A DNA stretch of 22,258 bases from an uncultured Mucilaginibacter sp. (GTDB lineage Bacteria; Bacteroidota; Bacteroidia; Sphingobacteriales; Sphingobacteriaceae). The position numbers and the translations under genes were made by a program. This document shows, one piece after another, positions 1 to 7,543 of this stretch (position 1 is the stretch's first letter; the number at the start of each line of letters is the position of its first letter). Under the pieces are notes generated by a model. The model was not told the origin of the DNA and ran no database searches. It saw only the letters and a program-made list of their open reading frames with translations. Location of the stretch: NCBI RefSeq assembly GCF_946481715.1, contig NZ_CAMLOV010000086.1:1-22258 (forward strand), written 5' to 3'.

Positions 1-68
1 AAATAAAAAATACCTAATTCTATTGTCGAATTACTAAACCCTTACAGCAATGACGGCGTGGTCGACAC

Positions 69-80
69 ATCTGCACATCT
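69..80 (-). repeat. 12-mer intergenic repeat after murI
   Basis: Read on the minus strand, the 12-mer AGATGTGCAGAT lies directly after the murI stop codon. The same 12-mer occurs twice more, at 13196-13207 and 13211-13222, directly after another minus-strand gene (the SDR dehydrogenase). The rest of 1-81 shows no gene and no clear terminator. The function of the repeat is unknown; recurrence after two stop codons suggests a genome-wide intergenic repeat. Confidence 0.5.
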
Positions 81-81
81 A

Positions 82-924
82 TCACTCGCACCCTTCTCTT
101 ACATCCACAAACGCGCTCTTTACTTCGTCTTTAAAGAACAAGGAGGCATGGTGGTCAAAGTCGGCGGTGTCGTCTATGGTGGTATAGAATTGGCGGTTGC
201 CGGTTTTGGTGAGTTTTTGCTCAATTTCGGGGTGGCGCTGCAGGTAATCTACCAGGCTGGCGGCTACTATGTCGCCTTGGGCAACCACCGTCATATTAAC
301 CGGTAAGTGGTCCTTTATTTTATCGGCAAGCAGGGGGTAATGGGTACAAGCCAGCAAAATGGTATCTATGTTGGGCGATTGCGCCATCAATTGATCTAAA
401 TATAGCTGTACATAGTAATCGCTGCCGGGTTTATCGTATTCGCCGTTCTCTATCAGCGGTACCCATAGCGGGCAGGCTTGCTGGTAAACTTTAAGCTCGG
501 GTGCAAAGTGTTCTATCTCTATCAGGTACGATCCGCTTTGTACGGTGCCTTTTGTGCCCAGTACGCCAATCTCTTTGGTTTTGGTGTAATTGCCAATTAC
601 CTCTGCCGTGGGGCGAATAACGCCCAGCACGCGTTTATCTGCATATTGCTTCGGCAAATCTTGCTGCTGTATGGTGCGTAATGCTTTGGCAGATGCGGTA
701 TTGCAGGCCAGTATCACCAGCGGGCAGCCTTGTTTAAACATCCACTGTACGCATTCCCAGGTGTATTGGTGTATGGTATTAAAAGAGCGGTTACCATAAG
801 GCGCCCGGCCATTATCGCCCAGGTATAAATAATCGTAGCCCGGCAACGCTTCCACAATGGAGCGGAAAACGGTTAAGCCGCCTATGCCCGAATCAAATAC
901 GCCTATTGAGGTGCCTGTTGCCAT
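82..924 (-). CDS. murI: glutamate racemase MurI
   Basis: Converts L-glutamate to D-glutamate for peptidoglycan precursors in the cytoplasm. From the chosen start the protein has 280 residues, normal for the family. Visible motifs are DSGIGG at about 11-16, LGDNGRAPYG at 36-45, the first catalytic cysteine in ACNTAS (Cys74) and the second in ACTHYP (Cys193). A TTG codon at 933 could extend it by three residues, but ATG at 924 gives the usual short lead into the first strand and is preferred. It follows ompH on the same strand, as is common in Bacteroidota, but a strong hairpin terminator sits 16 bp before the start, so it may depend on read-through or on a promoter inside or before the hairpin. 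Confidence 0.95.
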   Translation of the reverse strand: MATGTSIGVFDSGIGGLTVFRSIVEALPGYDYLYLGDNGRAPYGNRSFNTIHQYTWECVQWMFKQGCPLVILACNTASAKALRTIQQQDLPKQYADKRVLGVIRPTAEVIGNYTKTKEIGVLGTKGTVQSGSYLIEIEHFAPELKVYQQACPLWVPLIENGEYDKPGSDYYVQLYLDQLMAQSPNIDTILLACTHYPLLADKIKDHLPVNMTVVAQGDIVAASLVDYLQRHPEIEQKLTKTGNRQFYTTIDDTADFDHHASLFFKDEVKSAFVDVREGCE

Positions 925-940
925 ATACTTCAAAACTAAA

Positions 941-968
941 AAAAGCGCCCCTTAATGAGGGCGCTTTT
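941..968 (-). terminator. intrinsic terminator after ompH, just upstream of murI
   Basis: A perfect 10-bp stem (AAAAGCGCCC pairing with GGGCGCTTTT) encloses an 8-nt loop, with a run of seven T on the minus strand. It lies 22 bp after the ompH stop and ends 16 bp before the murI ATG. The A/T arms let it act in both directions, but only minus-strand transcription reaches it from a known gene. Confidence 0.85.
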
Positions 969-990
969 ATAAATAAATAATTCGTTTAGC

Positions 991-1503
991 TTACTTTAAG
1001 CCCAATTTAAGCTTTGCAGCTGCCATCAGGTCATCAGCATCCGGAGATACGATAAGATCGGTTTGTGAAGAGTTTAAAACGTAAGTATAGCCTTTTTCTT
1101 TTGCTATAGCTGCAATTGCAGCACGTGCTTTATCAACCAATGGTTTGGTTAATTCGTTACCTTTTGCTTCAACACTTTGCTGTGCAGTACCCTGGTAATC
1201 CTGGAAACGTTTTTGCATATCCTGCAGTTCGCCTTCTTTTTGCACGCGTACAGCGTCGGTCATAGTTGCTTTTTTGTCGTTGTAATCTTTCAATTTCAAC
1301 TGCAATTCATTGTTCATACTTGTTAACGTAGTAACAAATGTTTGTTTGTAAGCGTCTATCTGGGTAGAAAGCGTTTTAGTTTCTGGCATCAAGCCTACCA
1401 ACTGCTCAAAATTAATATGGCCTATTTTCGTTTGGGCCTGGGCAAAGTTGCCTGCAAATAACATTCCTGCTGCAACTAAAGCAACTTTAAATAGTTTTTT
1501 CAT
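991..1503 (-). CDS. OmpH/Skp-family periplasmic chaperone (distal copy)
   Basis: A periplasmic holdase expected to carry unfolded outer-membrane proteins towards BamA. The 170-residue protein has a signal peptide (MKKLFKV, hydrophobic core, cleavage near AQA-Q at about 22-24), then IGHINFEQLVGLMPE, the family's N-terminal strand and turn. A long charged helical region follows at about 45-120, the Skp coiled-coil tentacle. The C-terminal part (KGYTYVLNSS.. to KLGLK) closes the body domain. It lies 58 bp after the other ompH copy and is the last gene before a strong terminator. The two copies are clearly diverged, so this is an old duplication typical of the phylum. Confidence 0.92.
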   Translation of the reverse strand: MKKLFKVALVAAGMLFAGNFAQAQTKIGHINFEQLVGLMPETKTLSTQIDAYKQTFVTTLTSMNNELQLKLKDYNDKKATMTDAVRVQKEGELQDMQKRFQDYQGTAQQSVEAKGNELTKPLVDKARAAIAAIAKEKGYTYVLNSSQTDLIVSPDADDLMAAAKLKLGLK

Positions 1504-1561
1504 TGTTTTTTGTTCTGTTCTGGTGTTTAAATTAAATAGTTCGCGAATTTATGTATTTTTT

Positions 1562-2092
1562 TTATTTAGCGAAAACTCCTGGCTTGAGGCCCAACTTGGT
1601 TACCACGTCGGCGCTTTTGTCATAGCGTGGGCTTGCATAAAGCATAATCACCTCGCTGTTTTTGTCAAATATCATATCCAAATTATCGCTTTCGGCAACT
1701 GCCTGCACTGCTTTGGACACTTTATCCTGTATAGGTTTAATCAGCGAAGTGCTTTTCTTTGCCAATTCGCCATCTGGGCCAAACTTATCGCGCTGAAAAT
1801 CCTTCGCCAATTTTTCTTTGTCTACAATTTCGGCTTCGCGGCGTTTGCGCATATCGGGCGTCATCAGCACCTGGTCGGCCTGGTAGGCTTTGTATAAGCG
1901 GTCGATCTCCTGGAAACGGGCATCAACCTCCTTTTGCCACTGTTCTGATAAAGCAGCCAGTTGCTTTTGCGATGATGCGTACTCGGGTATATGTTTCAAA
2001 ATATAATCCGAATCAACATACGCAAAGCGCTGCGCCATAGCAGCTATTGATGCTGTGAATGTAAAAAAGAGTACTAAAACTATCTTCTTCAT
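1562..2092 (-). CDS. OmpH/Skp-family periplasmic chaperone (BamA-adjacent copy)
   Basis: The first of two tandem Skp-like chaperones. Its 176 residues start with a signal peptide (MKKIVLVLFF, cleavage near AMA-Q at about 20) followed by RFAYVDSDYILKHIPEY, the conserved N-terminal strand of OmpH proteins. A highly charged helix-rich segment at about 40-125 matches the tentacle, and LDMIFDKNSEVIMLY forms the C-terminal body strands. Its ATG lies only four bases after the bamA stop, so the two are probably cotranscribed and perhaps translationally coupled. That fits joint work in outer-membrane protein assembly. No cysteines or unusual features are seen. Confidence 0.93.
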   Translation of the reverse strand: MKKIVLVLFFTFTASIAAMAQRFAYVDSDYILKHIPEYASSQKQLAALSEQWQKEVDARFQEIDRLYKAYQADQVLMTPDMRKRREAEIVDKEKLAKDFQRDKFGPDGELAKKSTSLIKPIQDKVSKAVQAVAESDNLDMIFDKNSEVIMLYASPRYDKSADVVTKLGLKPGVFAK

Positions 2093-2096
2093 AAAT

Positions 2097-4649
2097 TTAA
2101 TTAAATCCTCCGCTTAAACTTTGTGAAATGGTGAAGTGGATATGCCCTTTGTTAGCATCAGGCTGTCCCGGCAGTTTATCAAACCCATAACCATAATCAA
2201 GCCCAAGCAAGCCAAATATAGGTAAAAATATCCTTGCACCTAAACCTACCGAACGCCTAACGTTAAACGGATTTACCTGGCTTATATTATCCCAAACGTT
2301 ACCACCCTCTGCAAAAGCAAGCATATAAATGGTTGCCGACTGGCTGGCAATTACCGGGTGCCTTAACTCAAATGTGTATTTGTTATAGATAGCGTTGCCC
2401 TGGTTGGTGTTTGCATTGAAGCTTGACCCTACCGGTACTACCGAGAAGTTTTCGTAACCCCTCATACCAATAATATCTGTACCCTGCAGAAACTGGTAGC
2501 TCTGCATACCATCGCCACCTAATTTAAAGCGCTCGAACGGCGACGGGCCTACTTTGCTGTTGTACTGGCCAAGGTAACCAAACCTTGCCTGGCTCATTAA
2601 TACCAGTTTGCCGGTTATTTTGGTAAACCACTGGGCATCAAATTTCACTTTGTAGTACTCCACAAAATGGTACCTGTCTTCTGGTGTGGCGATATTGTAG
2701 TTGATATGGTTAAACAACGAATATGGCGGCGTACCCTGCAATGTTAGTTTTATGTTTGAACCACTTGTTGGGTAAAGCGGCACATCTACCGAGTTACGGC
2801 TAAACTCCTGGGTTAACTTTATGTTGTACGATGTACCGTTGTTAAACAGGTAGCCAGGGTAGTTATCCAGGTTATAATGATCGAAGTTTAAAGAGTAGTT
2901 AAGCTGGAAATAGTTATCGGGCCAGTTTAAACGTTTACCCAATGTAATACCGACACCATTGATACGCAGGTTGTTGTAGTTAGGGCTGGTTTTTGGATAG
3001 TATTGCCCTGTAGAGCTGCCTTGTGTATACGCAGATAAAGCAAAATAAATAGGTTTTTTACCACCCAACCATGGCTCGCTAAAGGTGAACGAGAAGTTTT
3101 GGTAAGTACGGCCGCTACTTTGACCTCTTAAGCTAAGTTTTTGACCATCGCCTTTTGGAAGCGGGCGGTATGCTTTGCCATTGAATAAATTACGCAACGA
3201 GAAGTTGTTGAACGTTAAGCCCAGTGTACCTACCAATTGGCCACCACCGAAACCGCCCGAAAGCTCTATCTGGTCGGATGGTTTTTCTACTACGTTGTAA
3301 ATTAAATCCACAGTACCTTCGGCTGGGTTAATATTGGTTGGCCTTGGCTCGGTCTTTTGCTCATCAAAGTTGCCCAGTTGGCCAATTTCGCGCGCACTGC
3401 GTATCAATAGTTCTTTGTTGAATTTTTGCCCCGGTTTGGTACGGATCTCGCGCATTACCACCTTATCATTGGTAACATCGTTACCTTTTAATATAACGCG
3501 GTTAATGGTGTATTGCGGGCCTTCGTATATGCGGATATCAAGGTCAACAGTGTCGTTATGGATGCGGGTTTGTACCGGGTCGGCATTGAAGGTTAAGTAA
3601 CCATCGTTAAGGTATAAGGATGATACATCATCGTTGTTTGGCGTAGGGCCGCTTAAACGTTTACCTAATTCTTCCTCGCTAAAAACCGCGCCTTTTTCAA
3701 TCGACATTACGCGGGTAAGTATGTCGCCGGGGTAACGTGCATTGCCCGAGAATTTTATATCGCCGAAGTAATACTTGTGGCCTTCTAACACCTTTATTTT
3801 TACGTCAACAGTTTTGTCATCGTGCCTGGTTACACTATCACTTAGTATTTCGGCGTCGCGGTAACCTGCACCCTGCATTTTATCAACAAGGTTTTGCTTA
3901 TCCTCGTCGTACTTATCCTGTTTGAATTTTTTGGAGCCGAACAGGTTATACCAGCGGCGCTTGCGTGTTTTGGTCAAATATTTCCGCAATTTGCTTTGCG
4001 AGAAATCCTTGTTCCCTTCAAATGTTACGCTGTTGATCATCACCTTGGATTTTTTATCCACCGCTACATTCAGTATCACGCTGTTAGGGTCGCCCGGGTC
4101 TTTGGTTTGGGTCATCGTAACGGTCGTATTTAAATACCCCTTTTCGTTAAAATGCCTTTTGATGATAGCACTTGTAGTGCTCAGCAAATTCTCGTTTACA
4201 ATTTTACCGGTTTTATCGCTCAGTTTTTTGGTAACGTCTTCAATTTCGCCTTTACGTATGCCGGTAATCTTTAACCTCGATAAGCGCGGGCGCTCCACCA
4301 CGGCAATTTCCAGATAAATGGTATCCATGTTAATACCGGTTACATTTAAGTGGATATCATCAAAAAGGCCTTGTTTGTAAAGGTCTTTTATCACATTGGC
4401 GTTAGCCTCGCCAGGCAGGTTTATCCTATCGCCTTTGTTCAGTTTTGATATTTGCAGCAATACATCTTTATCAAGGTATTTGGCGCCACTAATGGTAATG
4501 CCACCAATGATATAATCTTTTGGATTAAGGTAGCTCAAACTATCGGCGGGGATGGTTTTTGTAAGCGTTGAGCGCCTTTGGCCGGGGATCTGGGCAATGA
4601 CAGCTGTGCTTAAAAGAGAGAAAAGAATAGCAAAAAATACTTTATTCAT
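2097..4649 (-). CDS. bamA: outer membrane protein assembly factor BamA
   Basis: The Omp85-family core of the barrel-assembly machine in the outer membrane. The 850 residues comprise a signal peptide (1-19, cleavage near VIA-Q), several POTRA domains over about 45-455 (for example ITISGAKYLDKDVLLQ and the repeated KGDRINLPGE-like turns), and a C-terminal barrel from about 460. The L6 barrel-lid motif is present as GMRGYE. The length is normal for Bacteroidota BamA, which carry extra POTRA sequence and a lysine/arginine-rich insert near KTRKRRWYN. It lies 63 bp after uppS and four bases before ompH. No separate promoter is obvious in the 63 bp. Confidence 0.96.
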   Translation of the reverse strand: MNKVFFAILFSLLSTAVIAQIPGQRRSTLTKTIPADSLSYLNPKDYIIGGITISGAKYLDKDVLLQISKLNKGDRINLPGEANANVIKDLYKQGLFDDIHLNVTGINMDTIYLEIAVVERPRLSRLKITGIRKGEIEDVTKKLSDKTGKIVNENLLSTTSAIIKRHFNEKGYLNTTVTMTQTKDPGDPNSVILNVAVDKKSKVMINSVTFEGNKDFSQSKLRKYLTKTRKRRWYNLFGSKKFKQDKYDEDKQNLVDKMQGAGYRDAEILSDSVTRHDDKTVDVKIKVLEGHKYYFGDIKFSGNARYPGDILTRVMSIEKGAVFSEEELGKRLSGPTPNNDDVSSLYLNDGYLTFNADPVQTRIHNDTVDLDIRIYEGPQYTINRVILKGNDVTNDKVVMREIRTKPGQKFNKELLIRSAREIGQLGNFDEQKTEPRPTNINPAEGTVDLIYNVVEKPSDQIELSGGFGGGQLVGTLGLTFNNFSLRNLFNGKAYRPLPKGDGQKLSLRGQSSGRTYQNFSFTFSEPWLGGKKPIYFALSAYTQGSSTGQYYPKTSPNYNNLRINGVGITLGKRLNWPDNYFQLNYSLNFDHYNLDNYPGYLFNNGTSYNIKLTQEFSRNSVDVPLYPTSGSNIKLTLQGTPPYSLFNHINYNIATPEDRYHFVEYYKVKFDAQWFTKITGKLVLMSQARFGYLGQYNSKVGPSPFERFKLGGDGMQSYQFLQGTDIIGMRGYENFSVVPVGSSFNANTNQGNAIYNKYTFELRHPVIASQSATIYMLAFAEGGNVWDNISQVNPFNVRRSVGLGARIFLPIFGLLGLDYGYGFDKLPGQPDANKGHIHFTISQSLSGGFN

Positions 4650-4712
4650 CCGAATATTTTAGTGGGCTAAAAATAATTTATACAGTTGTTAAATTTTGTT
4701 AAAAGAATAAAT

Positions 4713-5453
4713 TTAGTTTACCTGCTCGCTTGTCATCCCAAAACGGCGTTCGCGTTTCTGGTAATCCAGTATCGCTTCATACAAGTCTTCGCGCCTAAAA
4801 TCGGGCCATAGCTTTGTGGTGAAGTACAATTCGGCGTAGGCAATTTGCCAAAGCAGGTAATTACTTATGCGGTATTCACCACTCGTGCGTATCAAAAGCT
4901 CGGGGTTGGGTATACCGCCTGTATATAAATTATCTTCAAACATAGTTTCATCAATATCTTCGGGCTTTAGCTCGCCGTTTTGCACTTTTACGGCCAATGC
5001 TTTGGCTGCGTGCACAATTTCGCGGCGGCTGCTGTAGCTTAATGCAAGCGTAAGCACCAACCCCGTATTTACCGATGTTTTATTTATTGCGTTGTTAAGT
5101 TCTTTATGACATTTTGCCGGCAGCTGATCAAGGTCGCCAATGGCATTAAGGCGAACGTTGTTTTCCATCAGCTTATTAATTTCTTTATTAATAGTGCTGA
5201 TGAGCAGTTCCATAATGGCGTTTACTTCAAAGGTGGGGCGGCTCCAATTTTCGGCGCTAAAGGTGTACAGGGTTAGATATTCAACGCCCAGTACGCCTGC
5301 ACCTTCTACCACATCCCTTACCGATAGCACGCCATTGTGGTGGCCAAACACACGTAATTTGCCTTTCCCCTTGGCCCAACGGCCGTTACCATCCATAATA
5401 ATTGCTACGTGGCGGGGCAGTTTCTGCAAATCTATCTGATCCTTATAACTCAT
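4713..5453 (-). CDS. uppS: isoprenyl transferase (undecaprenyl diphosphate synthase)
   Basis: A cis-prenyltransferase that adds isopentenyl units to farnesyl diphosphate, giving the C55 lipid carrier for cell-wall and O-antigen precursors. Its 246 residues show the family signatures in order: HVAIIMDGNGRWA with the catalytic Asp21, the GHHNG segment near 37-41, TLYTFSAENWSRP at 61-73, and the pyrophosphate-binding RTSGEYRISNYLLWQ at 189-203. The length and start are normal. It is the first gene of the uppS-bamA-ompH-ompH unit. A candidate promoter lies about 110 bp upstream, and a palindrome sits in the predicted leader. In related genomes porG usually precedes it directly; here exbD intervenes. 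Confidence 0.96.
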   Translation of the reverse strand: MSYKDQIDLQKLPRHVAIIMDGNGRWAKGKGKLRVFGHHNGVLSVRDVVEGAGVLGVEYLTLYTFSAENWSRPTFEVNAIMELLISTINKEINKLMENNVRLNAIGDLDQLPAKCHKELNNAINKTSVNTGLVLTLALSYSSRREIVHAAKALAVKVQNGELKPEDIDETMFEDNLYTGGIPNPELLIRTSGEYRISNYLLWQIAYAELYFTTKLWPDFRREDLYEAILDYQKRERRFGMTSEQVN

Positions 5454-5505
5454 TTTTTGGGCGGTTTTAACAGCAAAAACTACACTGTTAAATACAATAC
5501 TTAGC

Positions 5506-5524
5506 TAAAACACCCGGTGTTTTA
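5506..5524. promoter_or_regulatory. 19-bp palindrome in the uppS leader
   Basis: TAAAACACCCGGTGTTTTA is a perfect palindrome around a single central base, with 9-bp arms. It lies 53 bp before the uppS start and downstream of the predicted -7 box, so it would fall in the 5' leader. As DNA it could be an operator; as RNA the one-base loop is too tight for a perfect hairpin, so a few central bases would stay open. Its role is inferred only from symmetry and place. Confidence 0.45.
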
Positions 5525-5563
5525 AGCAAAGCATTCAATAATTTATACCAATTTTTAAGGTGA

Positions 5564-5571
5564 CAAAGGTA
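5564..5571 (-). promoter_or_regulatory. candidate -7 element for the uppS-bamA-ompH-ompH unit
   Basis: On the minus strand this reads TACCTTTG, a perfect match to the Bacteroidota -7 consensus TAnnTTTG, about 110 bp before uppS. No good TTTG is found at the expected -33 spacing, so the call rests on one element. Confidence 0.4.
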
Positions 5572-5693
5572 AAACTTACTTTGTATTATTTTAGTATGGA
5601 GTGAAAAAGAAATAAATGGCAGGTTTTGGGGAGATGTTGGGTGTGAGGACGTTTGGTTTTTTTAGCGCAACAGAATGCCCGCTTCTGTTTTAG

Positions 5694-5770
5694 AAGGTAA
5701 GGTTTACCCGCTCGAAGGTAAAAAACAATAAAATATACCTTCGATTATTTCGAGAAGTAAGCTTTACCTT
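5694..5770. repeat. imperfect nested inverted repeat between uppS and exbD
   Basis: The core is CGAAGGTA (5713-5720) and TACCTTCG (5736-5743) around a 15-nt A-rich loop. Outer arms AAGGTAAGGTTTACC and GTAAGCTTTACCTT extend the symmetry to the full interval with mismatches. The surrounding gap 5454-5867 has no convincing ORF on either strand. It also holds the palindrome and -7 box nearer uppS and the exbD terminator. The element may be a degenerate intergenic repeat or a structured RNA; its function is unknown. Confidence 0.5.
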
Positions 5771-5795
5771 TTTCAAATGCAGGAATTCCTTTAAA

Positions 5796-5827
5796 CAAAA
5801 AACCCTCCCTGCCGAAACAGGTGAGGG
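5796..5827 (-). terminator. intrinsic terminator of exbD
   Basis: On the minus strand CCCTC-A-CCTG pairs with CAGG-GAGGG, a 9-bp stem with one bulged A and a 6-nt loop (TTTCGG), followed by a run of six or more T. It begins 40 bp after the exbD stop and separates exbD from the downstream uppS unit. Confidence 0.85.
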
Positions 5828-5867
5828 TAAACACTACTAATTTATTGATGAAGTTTAGGTTTGATTA

Positions 5868-6386
5868 TTAATACGCCTGCTTATCCTTTAGCATGCTGAT
5901 GTCCTTTGGCTGTATATCGGCGATGGCGAATTGCTGCACTCCGGTTATGGTCATTTCATCAAGCGTGTTTACCAGGTTTTCGTACACCGAGGTGTCGCCT
6001 GGTTTTATTACTACTATCATGCTTTTACCCGTGGCAGCAAGTACCTTCTTGCGTACATCCATAATAGCGTGTCGCAGCCCATTCTTATGATAATCGGTTA
6101 TTGTTGCGGCTATGATAGGCTTATCGGCCAACCCCAAATAATACATGGCCTGGTTGTTTTTACCCAGGCAGATAGTCAGGGTGCGCGATTCGGGCACCCC
6201 ATCGCCCTTTCCAACCGGCATAGCCACATCCATTGCGCTGGGTTTGCTCAACGTAGTAGTGAGCATAAAAAACGTGATGAGCAAAAAGGCAAGATCTACC
6301 ATTGCGGTCAGATCCACACGCAGGGCTTGTTTTTTAGTCCGTACTTTTTTGCCTTGTTTTTCGGGAGCGGTGTTTAATTCGGCCAT
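5868..6386 (-). CDS. exbD: ExbD/TolR-family biopolymer transport protein
   Basis: An inner-membrane stator-type protein that with ExbB and TonB uses the proton gradient to energise outer-membrane transport. The 172 residues have a short basic cytoplasmic tail (1-22, rich in K/R) and one transmembrane helix at about 26-45. The conserved proton-pathway Asp (Asp31 in LTAMVDLAFLL) is present, followed by a periplasmic domain. It stands alone, with no exbB or tonB nearby, flanked by its own promoter and terminator, and it interrupts the usual porG-uppS order. Sphingobacteriaceae often carry several exbD copies, so partners are expected elsewhere. TolR is the alternative assignment. Confidence 0.88.
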   Translation of the reverse strand: MAELNTAPEKQGKKVRTKKQALRVDLTAMVDLAFLLITFFMLTTTLSKPSAMDVAMPVGKGDGVPESRTLTICLGKNNQAMYYLGLADKPIIAATITDYHKNGLRHAIMDVRKKVLAATGKSMIVVIKPGDTSVYENLVNTLDEMTITGVQQFAIADIQPKDISMLKDKQAY

Positions 6387-6435
6387 GGCTTTATACGTTT
6401 AGGGTTAAACAATTGGTTTTGTGTTATTCAACGTA

Positions 6436-6466
6436 TAAAAGTAATGCTTTGTTTCAATTTAACAAA
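6436..6466 (-). promoter_or_regulatory. promoter of exbD
   Basis: On the minus strand TTTG (6463-6466) and TACTTTTA (6436-6443) are separated by exactly 19 bp, the spacing of the Bacteroidota TTTG-N19-TAnnTTTG promoter, with one mismatch in the last base of the -7 element. The exbD ATG follows about 50 bp later. Confidence 0.65.
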
Positions 6467-6533
6467 TTATATTTTGTTAAAAAATACAAATACAGAATAT
6501 AATACCTATTCTCTTGTAAAAGTTGATAAATTA

Positions 6534-6720
6534 AACCACAGGAGGCCACGGAGATTACACAGAGGTGCGCAGAAGTTTTGCAAATGGGCTAATGAGTTTG
6601 CGGAACGGAGGGTTGTTTTTATGGCTATATCTTAATATTCTTTTTGCGGCTTTGAGGATCAAAATAACCACACGGCAGGCTCTGTGTATCGCTGCGTGTC
6701 CTCGGCGGACTCTGCGGAAA
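6534..6720. repeat. MITE-like inverted-repeat element downstream of porG
   Basis: The left end reads CCACAGGAGGCCACGGAG then ACACAGAG. The right end, reverse complemented, reads CCGCAGAG..GAGGACACGCAG then ACACAGAG. These imperfect terminal inverted repeats resemble the widespread intergenic family built on CCACAGAGG/ACACAGAG units. The roughly 110-bp centre has no credible protein. The element fills most of the 356-bp gap between exbD and porG; the remainder next to exbD holds its promoter. Age and mobility are unknown, and no target duplication was confirmed by eye. Confidence 0.7.
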
Positions 6721-6742
6721 AAAAATTATACGGCAAAATACC

Positions 6743-7534
6743 TTACTGATCGTAGTAACACTTCTCGGTAACAAAAGTGTAAGATAGGGTAAACCCAAAA
6801 AAGGAGTAGATATCCTTACTGCGAAAATCGCCGCGTTGCGAGCCGGGGCTGCCTATGTAAGTGCCGGTGCGTTCGCCGCTGCGGTCGGCAAGGGCAACAG
6901 ATAACGGGCCGGGTAATTGGCCGGGAGCAGCATATACACCGCTTACATCATCCAAAAAATCGGTACGGGTGTATCGGTAACCTACCTCGGCCGCTACCGT
7001 CCATTTACCGCTAAAGTTGTATTTAAAGCCTGCGCCATAGGGCACAACAATGGTGTTGGTTTTATACTCGGCAGTTTGCGCTTCGGTACGGAGGCTGCGG
7101 AGAGATATTTCGGTACCATTGTACATGGTACGCGGCGCAAAAGCGGTGGTGCCAAAGCCCAGGAAAACATAAGGGGTGTATTTATTTTTTCCGGCATCGG
7201 GTATGTACCTCATAAAGTTGAACTCCGCCCGCAGGCTAAGTTCCTTCAATCCGTCGGTAAAGCTAAGGTTGCGCTGGCGTAATTGCGCACTGGAAGACGA
7301 GCTATCCGCCCCGGCTACTTTACCGTATTGGTAATTAAGCTTGGCAGCTAAATAACCGTTAAAGTTGTATTTGATAAATGCCCCTACCGACCCGCCACTG
7401 GGTTTAAACGGGCTGGGGTTAAGGTCGCCGATGTAGCCCGCGCCGCCCAACATGCCACCAATTTCCCAGGTTGCCTGGGCTTGTGCAGTATACGATAGCG
7501 CAACAAATAAAAGGGCCGCGTAAAATTTCAGCAT
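6743..7534 (-). CDS. porG: type IX secretion outer-membrane protein PorG (DUF6089 family)
   Basis: An outer-membrane beta-barrel protein of the DUF6089 family, whose Porphyromonas member PorG takes part in type IX secretion. The 263 residues have a signal peptide (cleavage near AQA-Q at about 18-20), WEIGGMLGGAGYIGDLNPSPF, the N-terminal family hallmark, several alternating aromatic strands and a final strand pair ending FFGFTLSYTF. A short tail with Cys-Tyr-Tyr follows. It starts nine bases after the nadK stop, so they form one unit. The nadK-porG-uppS-bamA order is known in Bacteroidota; here porG is separated from uppS by exbD and a repeat element. Assignment rests on motif and synteny. 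Confidence 0.82.
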   Translation of the reverse strand: MLKFYAALLFVALSYTAQAQATWEIGGMLGGAGYIGDLNPSPFKPSGGSVGAFIKYNFNGYLAAKLNYQYGKVAGADSSSSSAQLRQRNLSFTDGLKELSLRAEFNFMRYIPDAGKNKYTPYVFLGFGTTAFAPRTMYNGTEISLRSLRTEAQTAEYKTNTIVVPYGAGFKYNFSGKWTVAAEVGYRYTRTDFLDDVSGVYAAPGQLPGPLSVALADRSGERTGTYIGSPGSQRGDFRSKDIYSFFGFTLSYTFVTEKCYYDQ

Positions 7535-7543
7535 CCGTTAAAT

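Noticed and set aside
924..933. TTG start for murI at 933
   Set aside because: It adds only three residues and brings the start closer to the terminator stem; ATG at 924 gives the standard N-terminus.
1448..1897. 149-codon plus-strand ORF opposite the ompH genes
   Set aside because: It is antisense to two well-supported chaperone genes and spans their junction.
6444..6771. Two plus-strand ORFs of 63 and 68 codons
   Set aside because: They lie within the inverted-repeat element and exbD promoter region, have low-complexity unusual residue content, and no family resemblance.
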